From Incurvaria masculella (Eukaryota > Arthropoda > Insecta > Lepidoptera > Incurvariidae): DNA of 64,000 bases. Position numbers and translations under genes: made by a program. The DNA is taken from positions 7,768,501 through 7,832,500 of the forward strand of contig OX335641.1 in the NCBI GenBank assembly GCA_946894095.1. The letters run 5' to 3'. Shown piece by piece: positions 1 through 9,500 of this stretch. The number at the start of each line of letters is the position of its first letter. Position 1 is the first letter of the stretch. Under the pieces are notes generated by a model. That model ran no database searches. It saw nothing but the letters and a program-made list of their open reading frames with translations, and had not been told where the DNA came from.

Positions 1-445
1 GATCTCCAACTAGAAACTTCCTTTTAGTTTTTTTTTTAAATTCATATATTTAAGGTTTTTTCATATTAATTTTATTTTTATATATAAATTTCAGTTTTAT
101 AGGAAATATTTCAACTGTTTAAAAATATAATAAGTAATTATTTTTTTATAATTATTAGATATTTATTTGTATTACTTGTGACGAAGTGTAAAATGTAATG
201 AATAATTTCATAAATTTATCATCACTGAATAAATGATTTTGATTTAATTTTAATGGTGGGTTCTTCGAGAAAATGCAAAAGTATTTAATCCATTGACTTT
301 ACCTTTGAAATCATTGGTTTAATCGAATTTAAGTTTTCATTGCATATCGCTAATGAGCAAAAAAAGGTCGTCACTCCGGAATGCCGGGTCCTCCGAGAAA
401 CCTCAAAAGTCTTAAATTTGATCCTTCGAATGAGCAAAAAAAGGG
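1..445. other. AT-rich flank, no gene recognised
   Basis: No convincing coding region is seen on either strand. The stretch contains AT-rich DNA with an AATAAA near 226. It also holds loosely repeated words: AAGTTTTCATTG occurs near 331 and again near 581, and GAGCAAAAA occurs near 355, 432 and 605. This suggests an old, degenerate repeat. It could be the 3' tail of something that begins outside the window. Confidence 0.4.
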
Positions 446-555
446 CGTATTCAGAGATCACCTGTCAAAACTTAGTACGAGATTAGCACCGGACTAACCA
501 TACAAAAACCGGTTTAGTCCGAAGGATTAAAGTTAGTCCGCCCACTCTGAATACG
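446..555. repeat. Small inverted-repeat element (MITE-like)
   Basis: The 11-bp ends CGTATTCAGAG (446-456) and CTCTGAATACG (545-555) are perfect inverted repeats. The interior contains a second, imperfect inverted pair built on CGGACTAAC and GTTAGTCCG. The size of about 110 bp and the nested palindromes fit a non-autonomous DNA element. No target-site duplication could be fixed, so the superfamily is open. Confidence 0.6.
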
Positions 556-945
556 ATAGTAACAGCTTTAGATCGGATCCAAGTTTTCATTGAAAATTTC
601 GATTGAGCAAAAACTATTTTGGTAAGATTCTCCTCTGGAATGACTATAATAAGACGGAATGCATATAACGTAATGAGGAGTGGGAATGGGAATAGGAGTC
701 AGTAAGGCTAATGAGGAGTGTCAAAAGGATTGACTAAAGCAGAGGAAGTGGGTTCTCGGAATGGGGTGCACCCGGAATAGCCATCGCTAGTGTGCACATA
801 GAAATCACCATGGAAACCATTGACGTTGACACGCTGACGTTATCTTCTTCTTCATAGCGCTGTTTCGGCTCGTTAGCATGTGATTCAAGAAAAAAGAGAG
901 ACATCGCTGTAAGACCTAGTTTTATATTCTGTGGCTGTAGTACAT
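556..945. other. Non-coding flank before the LINE
   Basis: No gene is seen. The stretch has purine-rich, weakly repetitive sequence (GGAATG and GAGGAGTG words at 640-770). It runs up to the target site of the retrotransposon. It may be distal 5' sequence of the Asterless-like gene, because removing the LINE would join it directly to 6179 onward. Confidence 0.4.
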
Positions 946-959
946 GTTATCTTCTCGAG
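946..959 (+). repeat. Left target-site duplication of the LINE
   Basis: The 14-mer GTTATCTTCTCGAG at 946-959 is repeated exactly at 6165-6178, immediately after the poly(A) tail of the retrotransposon. This marks the insertion footprint and fixes the 5' end of the element at about 960. Confidence 0.93.
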
Positions 960-1070
960 AGAGTTCGGTTTTGGCGGGAATCCGAACAAGTCGAGATTTT
1001 TTTGCTATCGAGTTTTTATTTGCCAATTCGTTTGTTTGTGGTCTTTCTTCGCGGAAAACCGGTCGAGAAG

Positions 1071-2315
1071 ATGAAGGCGAAGAGGAAACGGAAAAAGGAA
1101 GACAAGAGGTCTCCAGAGGAGTCACTTTCGTCCGATTTATCGGACTGTGAAAATTTGGCGGGAAAAGATGATCTTGTGGAACAGGCGGGAACTACTGAGC
1201 TCAACATCAACACCACAGCTACTACATCAAAATTGAATTCACTCGATAAGTACCAACCATTCTTCATTAAAGACTACACCCGTGCATACCCTGAGGATTC
1301 GGGAGCACTGGATTTTATCGTATTCATAGAAAGCACAGAACCTAACAAGCCGATTGGAGACAGAGATATTATGAGCTTATCAAACTCTTTCAAAAGATAC
1401 ATTAAGGGCATCAAACAGTTCAAGAGGATAAATCGATACAAAATAGGCGCAATATTTGAAAAACCAGAGCTAGCCAATGCAGCTCTCGGTAACAAAACTT
1501 TTTTGGATCAATTCAAGCTTAAGGCTTCCATACCTGCATCTGCAACTGAAACCACTGGTGTCATCACCTCGGTCCCTACCAACTTATCCAATCATAAAAT
1601 TTTTACCAACATAACAAGCACAAAAAAAATTATATCAGTAAGAAGATTCATGCGTAAAGTAAAGAATGAAAATGGTTTCCAACTAGAACCCACTCCTACT
1701 ATTTCCATTACATTTGCATCAAATACTCTACCGGACTATATTGACATGAACTTATGGAGATTTAGAGTGGCTCAATACATACCCAGTTTAAAACAGTGCT
1801 TCCGATGCTTGCGCTTTGGGCACATATCAAAATATTGTAAAAACGGAGAGAGGTGCTCAATATGCAGTTGCGAAGGGCACAATTATAGAAATTGCTCTAC
1901 GGAGCATGCCAATGCTACCTGTTATAATTGTCAAGGTAATCATGTCGCTATATCAGGGTTATGCCCTATAAAAAAGAAGAAAATTGAAGAAAACAAAAAT
2001 AAAACCAGAAAAGTTCAATACAATGAATTATTTAATGAAAAGTCATTCCCTTCCTTACCTACCACTAACACAGATCAAACAGAAAAAAATTATAATACGC
2101 AACTAAAATATAACCAAATATTACACACGAATAAAGAAAATTCAGTCGACTCTATCCTGAATAATTTGTTAAACTCTGAAAAGGCAATGAACATACTTCT
2201 CGAAATGATTGTAAAAGTTATAACAATGAGCAAAACTGGCGAGGCTCCTATCTCTGCGCAAAACATAAAAAGCGTTATTCACGACTCTATTAGAAAAAAT
2301 AAACCTGTTATATAA
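1071..2315 (+). CDS. Retrotransposon ORF1, gag-like zinc-knuckle protein
   Basis: A protein of about 414 aa if the ATG at 1071 is used; the frame is open further upstream but only with a TTG. The first 30 residues are very basic (repeated K/R), followed by a central region typical of LINE ORF1 proteins. Near residues 235-285 are three zinc-knuckle motifs: CFRCLRFGHISKYC and CSICSCEGHNYRNC (both CX2CX4HX4C), then a CX2CX3HX6C variant starting CYNC. The family role is to bind the element RNA and form the ribonucleoprotein that is carried to chromatin. The stop codon TAA overlaps the ORF2 start as TAATG. No disruption is seen. Confidence 0.92.
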   Translation: MKAKRKRKKEDKRSPEESLSSDLSDCENLAGKDDLVEQAGTTELNINTTATTSKLNSLDKYQPFFIKDYTRAYPEDSGALDFIVFIESTEPNKPIGDRDIMSLSNSFKRYIKGIKQFKRINRYKIGAIFEKPELANAALGNKTFLDQFKLKASIPASATETTGVITSVPTNLSNHKIFTNITSTKKIISVRRFMRKVKNENGFQLEPTPTISITFASNTLPDYIDMNLWRFRVAQYIPSLKQCFRCLRFGHISKYCKNGERCSICSCEGHNYRNCSTEHANATCYNCQGNHVAISGLCPIKKKKIEENKNKTRKVQYNELFNEKSFPSLPTTNTDQTEKNYNTQLKYNQILHTNKENSVDSILNNLLNSEKAMNILLEMIVKVITMSKTGEAPISAQNIKSVIHDSIRKNKPVI

Positions 2316-5300
2316 TGTCTACTTTGAATGTTGTACAATGGAACGCGCAAAGTTTGCTATGTCATCGACATATTCTCACTCAATTTTTATATGAAAATGA
2401 TATACATATTGCAATAATTTCTGAAACTTGGTTAAAACCACAACAACGTTGTAAATTTAGAGGATATCAATTGGAAAGATCTGATTCTGGAAATTCACAC
2501 AATGGAGTAGCAATATTAATTCATAATAGTCTAAGCTACACAAAAATTATCACCACAAGTGACAACTCGATACAAAATATAGCTATCAAATTATCTTACA
2601 ACAACAAATTTGTAACTATAGTTAGTTTATACAGTCCCCCGAATTGTACTCCACCTTTCACAAAAAGTAAGTTCGATAGATTAGTAAAAAATATCTCTGA
2701 GCCAACGATTATTGCGGGCGATTTTAATGCTCATCACACTTTTTGGGGATGCAATAACACTGATTCACGTGGAAGGGACATTTTGGAAATAATTGATGAC
2801 AACAATCTTGTTCTTTTGAATAACGGTGAAGTGACAACAGTTGGTTCCAGTAGATGGCGGCCAAATGCACTCGATCTCACAATGGTATCTTCTTCTTTAG
2901 CATTGTCTTGTAACTGGACGGTCCATGATGACCCTCTCGGAAGTTATCACCTGCCAACAATAACAAAAATATTATTAGCCAACAACACATACAACAATCA
3001 AGAGACTGCAAACAATTTTCCAAAGCATCCAAACTTTAGACTCGTAAATTGGAAAATATACTCAGATTTAGTTTCGAGAGAGCTCGAACATTTTAACTTT
3101 GATAATCTTAACCCAATAGAATCTTATGATTCTTTTTGTAATATTTTAAATGCAGCTATTGAGAAGTCTATACCCAAACGGAAGCATTCATCCACACCTA
3201 ACTCCACTTTTCGGCATTCAAAACCCAAACTTTCTGTTCCCTGGTGGAATGAAAAATGCAGCTCAGCTGTAGAAAATTCCAGGAAAGCATATGCAACATT
3301 TAAACTAAATTGTAATGACGAAAATTACATAGAATTCAAACGATTGCAAGCACTTAAAAAACTCATTTTAAAAAGAGAAAGAATCGAAAGCTGGCAAAGG
3401 TTATGTGAATCATTTAACAGATATACACCCGTTTCTAAAATTTGGAACACTATTAAAAAATTTAATAATACCTACCAAAGTAATAGTCACAACACAAATC
3501 ATGACTGGATTAATGATTTTTTGCAAAAGTATACACCCGATTATGTTGAAAATCAACTACATTCAATCAATAGTTCTGTTCCTAACAATAATGAAAATGA
3601 GTACCTTACAAAATATTTTACTTTACAAGAACTGAAATCTGCCTTAAATTCTAGACGAGATACTGCATGTGGATTAGATATGATTCCATATAAAATGCTA
3701 CGTCACTTAAACCACAACAGTCTGGTAATATTTTTAAACACGCTTAATAAGCTGTGGTGTACTTCCATAATTCCATGGGAATGGAAAATAGATTGTCTCA
3801 TCCCAATACTTAAACCAAACAAAAGTAAAGACGATGCAAATTCTTATCGACCTGTGGCATTGACTTCGTGCATTGGAAAAATTTTTGAACAGTTAATTAA
3901 ACAACGTTTAGAATTTTTTATAGAAAGAAACAACATTTTACCTAGCAATCAATTTGGTTTTAGGAGGGGTCGATCCGCTAGAGAAAGTTTCAGCCATCTA
4001 CATCTGGATATTTCAAAAGCTTTCTCATTAAATCACGATACCGTGTGTGTTTTTTTAGATGTCGTCGGCGCATTTAACAACATCGATCACTTTACACTTG
4101 CATCGATCTTGAACTCTTTGGGCATTCCAGCAAAATTAATAAATTGGATATATAATTTTTTAAATGGCAGGGAAGTATATGTGAAATACAGCAACTCTCT
4201 TTTTGGTCCCAGATTTTCCTATAGGGGAACGTCTCAAGGTGGGATATTAAGTCCCCTCTTATTTATAATTTATATTCACAAATTAAACTCAAAACTAGGA
4301 TTTGATGTAAATAACCTCCAATTTGCAGATGATTTGGTTATTTATTGTTCCATTGGTGATAGAGCGACTACATTGACTTGTATAAATAAAGCCATGGAGA
4401 ATTTGTATAAATATTTTACTGAGTTAAATTTAGATATAAGCCCAGAGAAAAGCAAAGTTGTTATATTTAGTAAAAATAAATACAAATTAAAAGCCGAAGT
4501 CTTCTACAATAACACTCTTCTTCCGGTAGTTGAAACCGTTAAGTTTTTAGGAATAATATTTAACAGTAACTTATCTTGGAACTCTTATGTCGATGGCATA
4601 GCAGACAAAGCGTTAAGATCATACAACATTTTGAGGTCCTTAGCGGGCACCTATTGGGGCGCGGATCCGAAAATCCTAATAATGCTTTTTAAATCTTTGA
4701 TACGTAGCCATTTTGAATATGGTTTTCTATGTTTTTCTCATCATTGGAAACTTATAGAGAAACTGGAAAAAATACAAAATAAAAGCTTACGTTTAATAAC
4801 TGGAGCGATGATGTCAACTCCCATAGTATCCATGCAAGTAGAATGTAACATTCCTCCACTGAGAATCCGCTTCAAATATCTGAAATTAAAATTTTTGTTA
4901 AAGCTTCTATCCATATCAAATCATCCTCTGTTTACCAAAATTCAACATCTCCTTTCCATCCCATCCGATCCTAGTCATCATCCTTACATCCTGAGAGACT
5001 TTTCAAATATATTACATTACAAAAATGAATATGAAATACAAGCCAATTTCAACTTTCCTTGCTATTTGGGAAAATATGACAGCAAATTCTACGGAATTCC
5101 AATTCAAATAGACGAAAACTTGGAGTGCAAAGAAGAATTTTTAGAACAAATTTCAAGTTACAGAGGTTACAGAAGAATATATACCGATGGTTCGAAAACA
5201 GTTCGTGGGGTCGGCTGCGCGATCTATGACGAGACAACCAAGAGAGGTTATGGCATTAAGATTCCTAGTTCTGCATCAATATACACTTCTGAAGCTTTGG

Positions 5301-6052
5301 CAATTCAAATCGCACTCGAGTTCATCGAAGTTCAACAACACTATACGTGGATAATAATAAGCGACTGCATGAGCGTTCATAGAGCCCTACAGAATACGAA
5401 ACTAGATGCCAATACTCACTATGTCATACACCAAATACGGGATAAACACTTTTCCTTGATACAGCAAGGCTACGAAATATGTTTTTTCTGGATTCGCGGC
5501 CACATAAATTTGAAGCCACACGACTCAGCAGATTATCTAGCTAGAACGATAGCTGACAGCAACCTGAATATTTGCCATATTAAGAATGTTGCCCTACCGC
5601 AATCGGAATTTGTAGCGAAAATAAAACAGGAAATTATCCACGAATGGACCGAACAATGGAAAATGTCCAATACGGGTCGTTGGTACGCCGAAATAAACGA
5701 TTTAGTTGGGAAAACACCTTGGTTCAATAAAACCTTACCAAAAAGAAGAAAATATTATACAACAATTTGTCGTCTACGTTTCGGACATTGTCTTTTTCAA
5801 TCCCATCTTTACAGATTAAACCTTATCGACACCGCCGTATGCCCACACTGCAACTTAGCTGATCAATCCCTGGACCACCTCTTCTTTCATTGCTGTGCTT
5901 TTGATGAGCAAAGAGAAAAACTATATAAATGCTTAGAAATTACATACAAAGAAAGAGAAAAAATCCCGCTCGACCTGAAAAAGATATTAAGTCAACCGAC
6001 CAACTTTGAACCCATATTTCTATATATACATGAGACAATAGAAAGTATTTAA
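2315..6052 (+). CDS. Retrotransposon ORF2: APE endonuclease, reverse transcriptase, RNase H
   Basis: A 1245-aa intact polyprotein. Residues 1-220 are an AP-endonuclease-like domain (WNAQSL, SETWL, AGDFNAHHTFWG). The usual SDH motif near its end reads SYH at residues 210-212. The reverse transcriptase follows at about 440-800, with SYRPVAL, a GTSQGGILSPLLF block and the catalytic FADD at 670-673. The RNase H domain (about 950-1080) shows YTDGSK, SEALAIQIAL, ISDC and a C-terminal RGH. A terminal Cys/His cluster (CPHC...HLFFHC) closes the protein. The family nicks the target, copies its RNA onto the nick and degrades the template. Translation probably depends on reinitiation after ORF1, because the start lies in TAATG. 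Confidence 0.95.
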   Translation: MSTLNVVQWNAQSLLCHRHILTQFLYENDIHIAIISETWLKPQQRCKFRGYQLERSDSGNSHNGVAILIHNSLSYTKIITTSDNSIQNIAIKLSYNNKFVTIVSLYSPPNCTPPFTKSKFDRLVKNISEPTIIAGDFNAHHTFWGCNNTDSRGRDILEIIDDNNLVLLNNGEVTTVGSSRWRPNALDLTMVSSSLALSCNWTVHDDPLGSYHLPTITKILLANNTYNNQETANNFPKHPNFRLVNWKIYSDLVSRELEHFNFDNLNPIESYDSFCNILNAAIEKSIPKRKHSSTPNSTFRHSKPKLSVPWWNEKCSSAVENSRKAYATFKLNCNDENYIEFKRLQALKKLILKRERIESWQRLCESFNRYTPVSKIWNTIKKFNNTYQSNSHNTNHDWINDFLQKYTPDYVENQLHSINSSVPNNNENEYLTKYFTLQELKSALNSRRDTACGLDMIPYKMLRHLNHNSLVIFLNTLNKLWCTSIIPWEWKIDCLIPILKPNKSKDDANSYRPVALTSCIGKIFEQLIKQRLEFFIERNNILPSNQFGFRRGRSARESFSHLHLDISKAFSLNHDTVCVFLDVVGAFNNIDHFTLASILNSLGIPAKLINWIYNFLNGREVYVKYSNSLFGPRFSYRGTSQGGILSPLLFIIYIHKLNSKLGFDVNNLQFADDLVIYCSIGDRATTLTCINKAMENLYKYFTELNLDISPEKSKVVIFSKNKYKLKAEVFYNNTLLPVVETVKFLGIIFNSNLSWNSYVDGIADKALRSYNILRSLAGTYWGADPKILIMLFKSLIRSHFEYGFLCFSHHWKLIEKLEKIQNKSLRLITGAMMSTPIVSMQVECNIPPLRIRFKYLKLKFLLKLLSISNHPLFTKIQHLLSIPSDPSHHPYILRDFSNILHYKNEYEIQANFNFPCYLGKYDSKFYGIPIQIDENLECKEEFLEQISSYRGYRRIYTDGSKTVRGVGCAIYDETTKRGYGIKIPSSASIYTSEALAIQIALEFIEVQQHYTWIIISDCMSVHRALQNTKLDANTHYVIHQIRDKHFSLIQQGYEICFFWIRGHINLKPHDSADYLARTIADSNLNICHIKNVALPQSEFVAKIKQEIIHEWTEQWKMSNTGRWYAEINDLVGKTPWFNKTLPKRRKYYTTICRLRFGHCLFQSHLYRLNLIDTAVCPHCNLADQSLDHLFFHCCAFDEQREKLYKCLEITYKEREKIPLDLKKILSQPTNFEPIFLYIHETIESI

Positions 6053-6164
6053 CTACATGACACTCCAGAATTGACTACAATCCATAAGATACAATAAAGA
6101 GAAGGCTGTATAGCGAAAGCTTTTGCCTGTCCATTGGATAAAGAAACAAAAAAAAAAAAAAAAA

Positions 6165-6178
6165 GTTATCTTCTCGAG
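6165..6178 (+). repeat. Right target-site duplication of the LINE
   Basis: An exact copy of the 14-mer at 946-959, directly following the A-tract of the retrotransposon. The two copies define one insertion event. Confidence 0.93.
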
Positions 6179-6536
6179 TTTATCATGAAAGTTAGCTTGA
6201 ATTTTCCAATACAAAACATACGAACAAAAAGTTTGCATTCCTTTCTCGTGGCTACGGCAGTACGGCACCAAAGAAAAGCAGCAACACAGCAACAAAAAGG
6301 ACGTAGTAATTTGAACTTCAACTTAATGAATGAAATATTGATTTTGAATTGACGATAAGACGTAAATTAAAATTCACCATTTTCGATGGTCAATTTTAGT
6401 CGTCTACTTGAGATTTATTAGAGGTTGTCGCATTTTGCGAAGTGTAACTATAACAGAAACGGTAATGAAGTGGGTGACGGTTGGCTGAGGATACGCGGCG
6501 CCCATCGGCCCAGCGTGCGCAGTGCGCGCGCGCAAC
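6179..6536 (+). other. Probable promoter/5' UTR of the Asterless-like gene
   Basis: No separate gene is seen. The stretch becomes GC-rich over the last 60 bases before the ATG at 6537, as expected for a 5' UTR. No TATA box or initiator was identified with confidence. The LINE insertion lies at the left edge, so it may separate distal promoter elements from the gene. Confidence 0.4.
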
Positions 6537-9500
6537 ATGGAAGCTCCCGGTAGTAGCATCTTCGCCGGTGCAGGCAGCTTGCACATCGACCGCAGTGCGC
6601 TAGAGCGCTTGGAAGAGCAGGAGGACCTCGAGGATCGCCAGCGAAGAGCGGTCGAGGTAAAAAGCCAATACAAATATTTTTCATACGTTTTTGCAGTCAT
6701 TGACTATCATTATTTATTTTTGGAGAATAAATGTGTACACTTCTTCTTGTGAGCAAATTGATTCTTAGAGTTTAACAAACACCACTGTTGTAAAAAAATC
6801 TTTGCCTTCCTAACCGAAACTATTTCCTTTTTTTTGTGGGTGAGGTAAAAACTCTTATTAAAAACATTGTGTGGCCTTTAGTGATGAAATGATTAATTTG
6901 TTTAGTTGAAAGCAAACCTGGACCACGCCTTCGACGACTTCGTGGACGATGACGAGCCGAGCTCCGTTAACAGTAGCCACGATCGCACCTCGCTGGAGGC
7001 GTCTCGCGCCCTCCAACACAACGCCAACATGGCTGGTGAGCACTCTGCTTATGCAAATATACAACAGGATTTTTTTTATATGCTTTTATCTTCAATCAGC
7101 TACCTATCTAGCCATAATCCGATTTTATTGTTATCCATGTCGTTGTGGGAGACACTCCATTAAAGGTCTATCCCTTCAATTACTAAGCTGAGGAACTCTT
7201 CAGCTTCTGTTGCCCAGGTCCAGTATTTGCCAGCGTTTGAGTCGTGATATGGTTTCTTCGAGGTTGAGCAGACTTCTTGCCAGCTCAGTGGTGTGGCTTT
7301 TTAACCTATTTTTATATTTGTCACAGAAGTGTTTGAATTACAACAGGAACGTGCAAACTGAACATAATACAAATTGCCCAGCGGTTGAATTTATCAACCT
7401 CGTTTTGTCCAATATTTTTAGGCCATATAATGGGTGGTGAGACTAGTTATGTGTCATCTAGCTATTAGCGAGAAAGCCTTACACCACTGAAGTATTGTGT
7501 TTTCTCACAATGATTTCCTCTACCATAAAGCATTTGTGTTAGATGGTGTAATACTAAAACTCCACTGCATGGAATGTAACACTAACACCCGCAAACATTT
7601 CTTTACAAATAGAGTTGTAGATATAATATATGGAACAAGCTCCCCGAAGACGTAATTAATGCTAACTCAACCAATCAATTCAAAAATTGTTTGGACACTT
7701 ACTTTTAAAGGAAATAAAACAAATCGGCAGTTAATTCATATTATAATGGCAATTGACTAAAAAATCAAAATTATAAAAATGTATTACCAAATACCTCCAA
7801 CTTTCCACATACAAACAAAATATGATCAACTTAAAGTAATGAAAAATAAGATTTAGAAATATCAGATTAGGCTGCCTGTCTAAAACAAATAAATAAATAA
7901 GTAAACAATCAAAATCTAAACAAGAAAGACGGTGGTACCGCCAACAATGTCGAGCACCACATCCTGATCTTCATACCGGTGGTAAGCTGACAAACTAAAT
8001 AGTTACTTCCCGCATGATTTTAAAACAGTGAATTGATATGACGTTGTCATGGTGACAATATTTACAGAATATCATTGGACAGTTCGACTTCTATAAAAAT
8101 TTACTACTATATTACTATGTGCAACTTCATATCCAAAATCGTAGTCCGTACTCAGCAATCGATAGGGATCAATAAGTCTCCTGTTGTGACTATCCCTGTC
8201 AGCTCATTTTTTCGGGAGAGTGCACATTTCTGTTGTAATAGTATTACGGGGATCACTTTCATGGCTCTCAAACTATTATCCAGAATTTTAAATGTTGACC
8301 CTTGAATGAGGATACAATATTAAAACTTGCTAACATGCTAACTATGCTAGCTTTTTTGGCAGTTTTTCTAAAAAAATTCGAAACTTGAGTATAAGTTAAT
8401 ATCTCCTAATTTTTTTATTCCTACTTTAGCAATAACATCAGGCCAACTGGCCAGAAATCTGGTTTGAATGGTTGTAATATTTCTAAGCAGTGGGTTATTT
8501 TCTGTAAGATTCTCATGTAACTAAGCCATTGTTGTTACCCTTCAGGAGCCGCACAAATGAGGAACCGTAATCCGCCCACGTACATAGAGTCCCTCAGTCA
8601 CCTGAAGGACACGGCCGCGTACGATGCCGCCAATCAAGTTCATGAAGGTTCGACGACACCTTCGCATGGCTACCAACATTACGAAGTGGCCGACATGCGC
8701 TACAGCCCCTGTGGGGCAGGCGATGCACAGGAAAACTGCTACCATCTCAATGACTACAGAGGTGAGTTTTTTGTGGACACAAATAGCTAATTCACGCCTA
8801 CTGTAATGATACTACCCCAACACACACATGTAATGTTTTCTAAAGGTACATACATAGTCGTGTGTTCATATTGGTGTGCTATATGTATGTGTATTTAGGT
8901 ATGTATATTGTATTGTATTGTATTGTATTTATTTAGCATAACACAAAGTAACACACATATAACAAAACATTGTCATTGGTGATCGTTAATATTACTTGTC
9001 AATATTTTCATTAGCAAAAAAATCAATCATTTAACATTCTAACAATAACATCAAATAAAAATAAAAATAACAATAGTCAAGTTGGTCACAATGATCAAAT
9101 CAAATAAACTAAACTATGGAAAAATCATTAAAGTCGACATATATACACATTGGACGGATATTATTCTGTCAAGTGGTCATCAAAATATTCGGTTACCTTG
9201 TAATAAGGTCTGTTCGTTAACAGGTCCTTTAACCGGCTCCTAAAGACATTATTATTTTCAATTGCTTTTAACGACTGAGGCAACTTTTCATACAATTTGG
9301 GCCCTATTACTCGCGGGTTCTTTTCTGCCATTGCACAATGGTGCAATTAGGCTGGTACCGTGGCGAGTATTGTACTTGTGCTGCGAACCGTTTGTTTCGT
9401 AGCTTTCGATATGAATTCGTACATGCATTATTACCTCAAATATATATAGTGATACTAGTGTGAGGATTTTGAGTGATTTGAAAAGATTTCTGCAAGATTC

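Larger units (their letters stand above)
960..6164 (+). mobile_element. Full-length non-LTR retrotransposon (I-superfamily type)
   Basis: This element of about 5.2 kb has a 5' UTR of about 110 bp, a gag-like ORF1 and an ORF2 with endonuclease, reverse transcriptase and RNase H. A short 3' UTR of about 95 bp and an A-rich tail (about 6147-6164) follow. Perfect 14-bp target-site duplications flank it, and both ORFs are open throughout, so it is a recent and possibly still active insertion. The presence of RNase H after the RT points to the I/LOA group rather than Jockey or CR1; the exact clade was not tested. It sits about 370 bp upstream of the start codon of the Asterless-like gene, in the same orientation. 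Confidence 0.93.
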
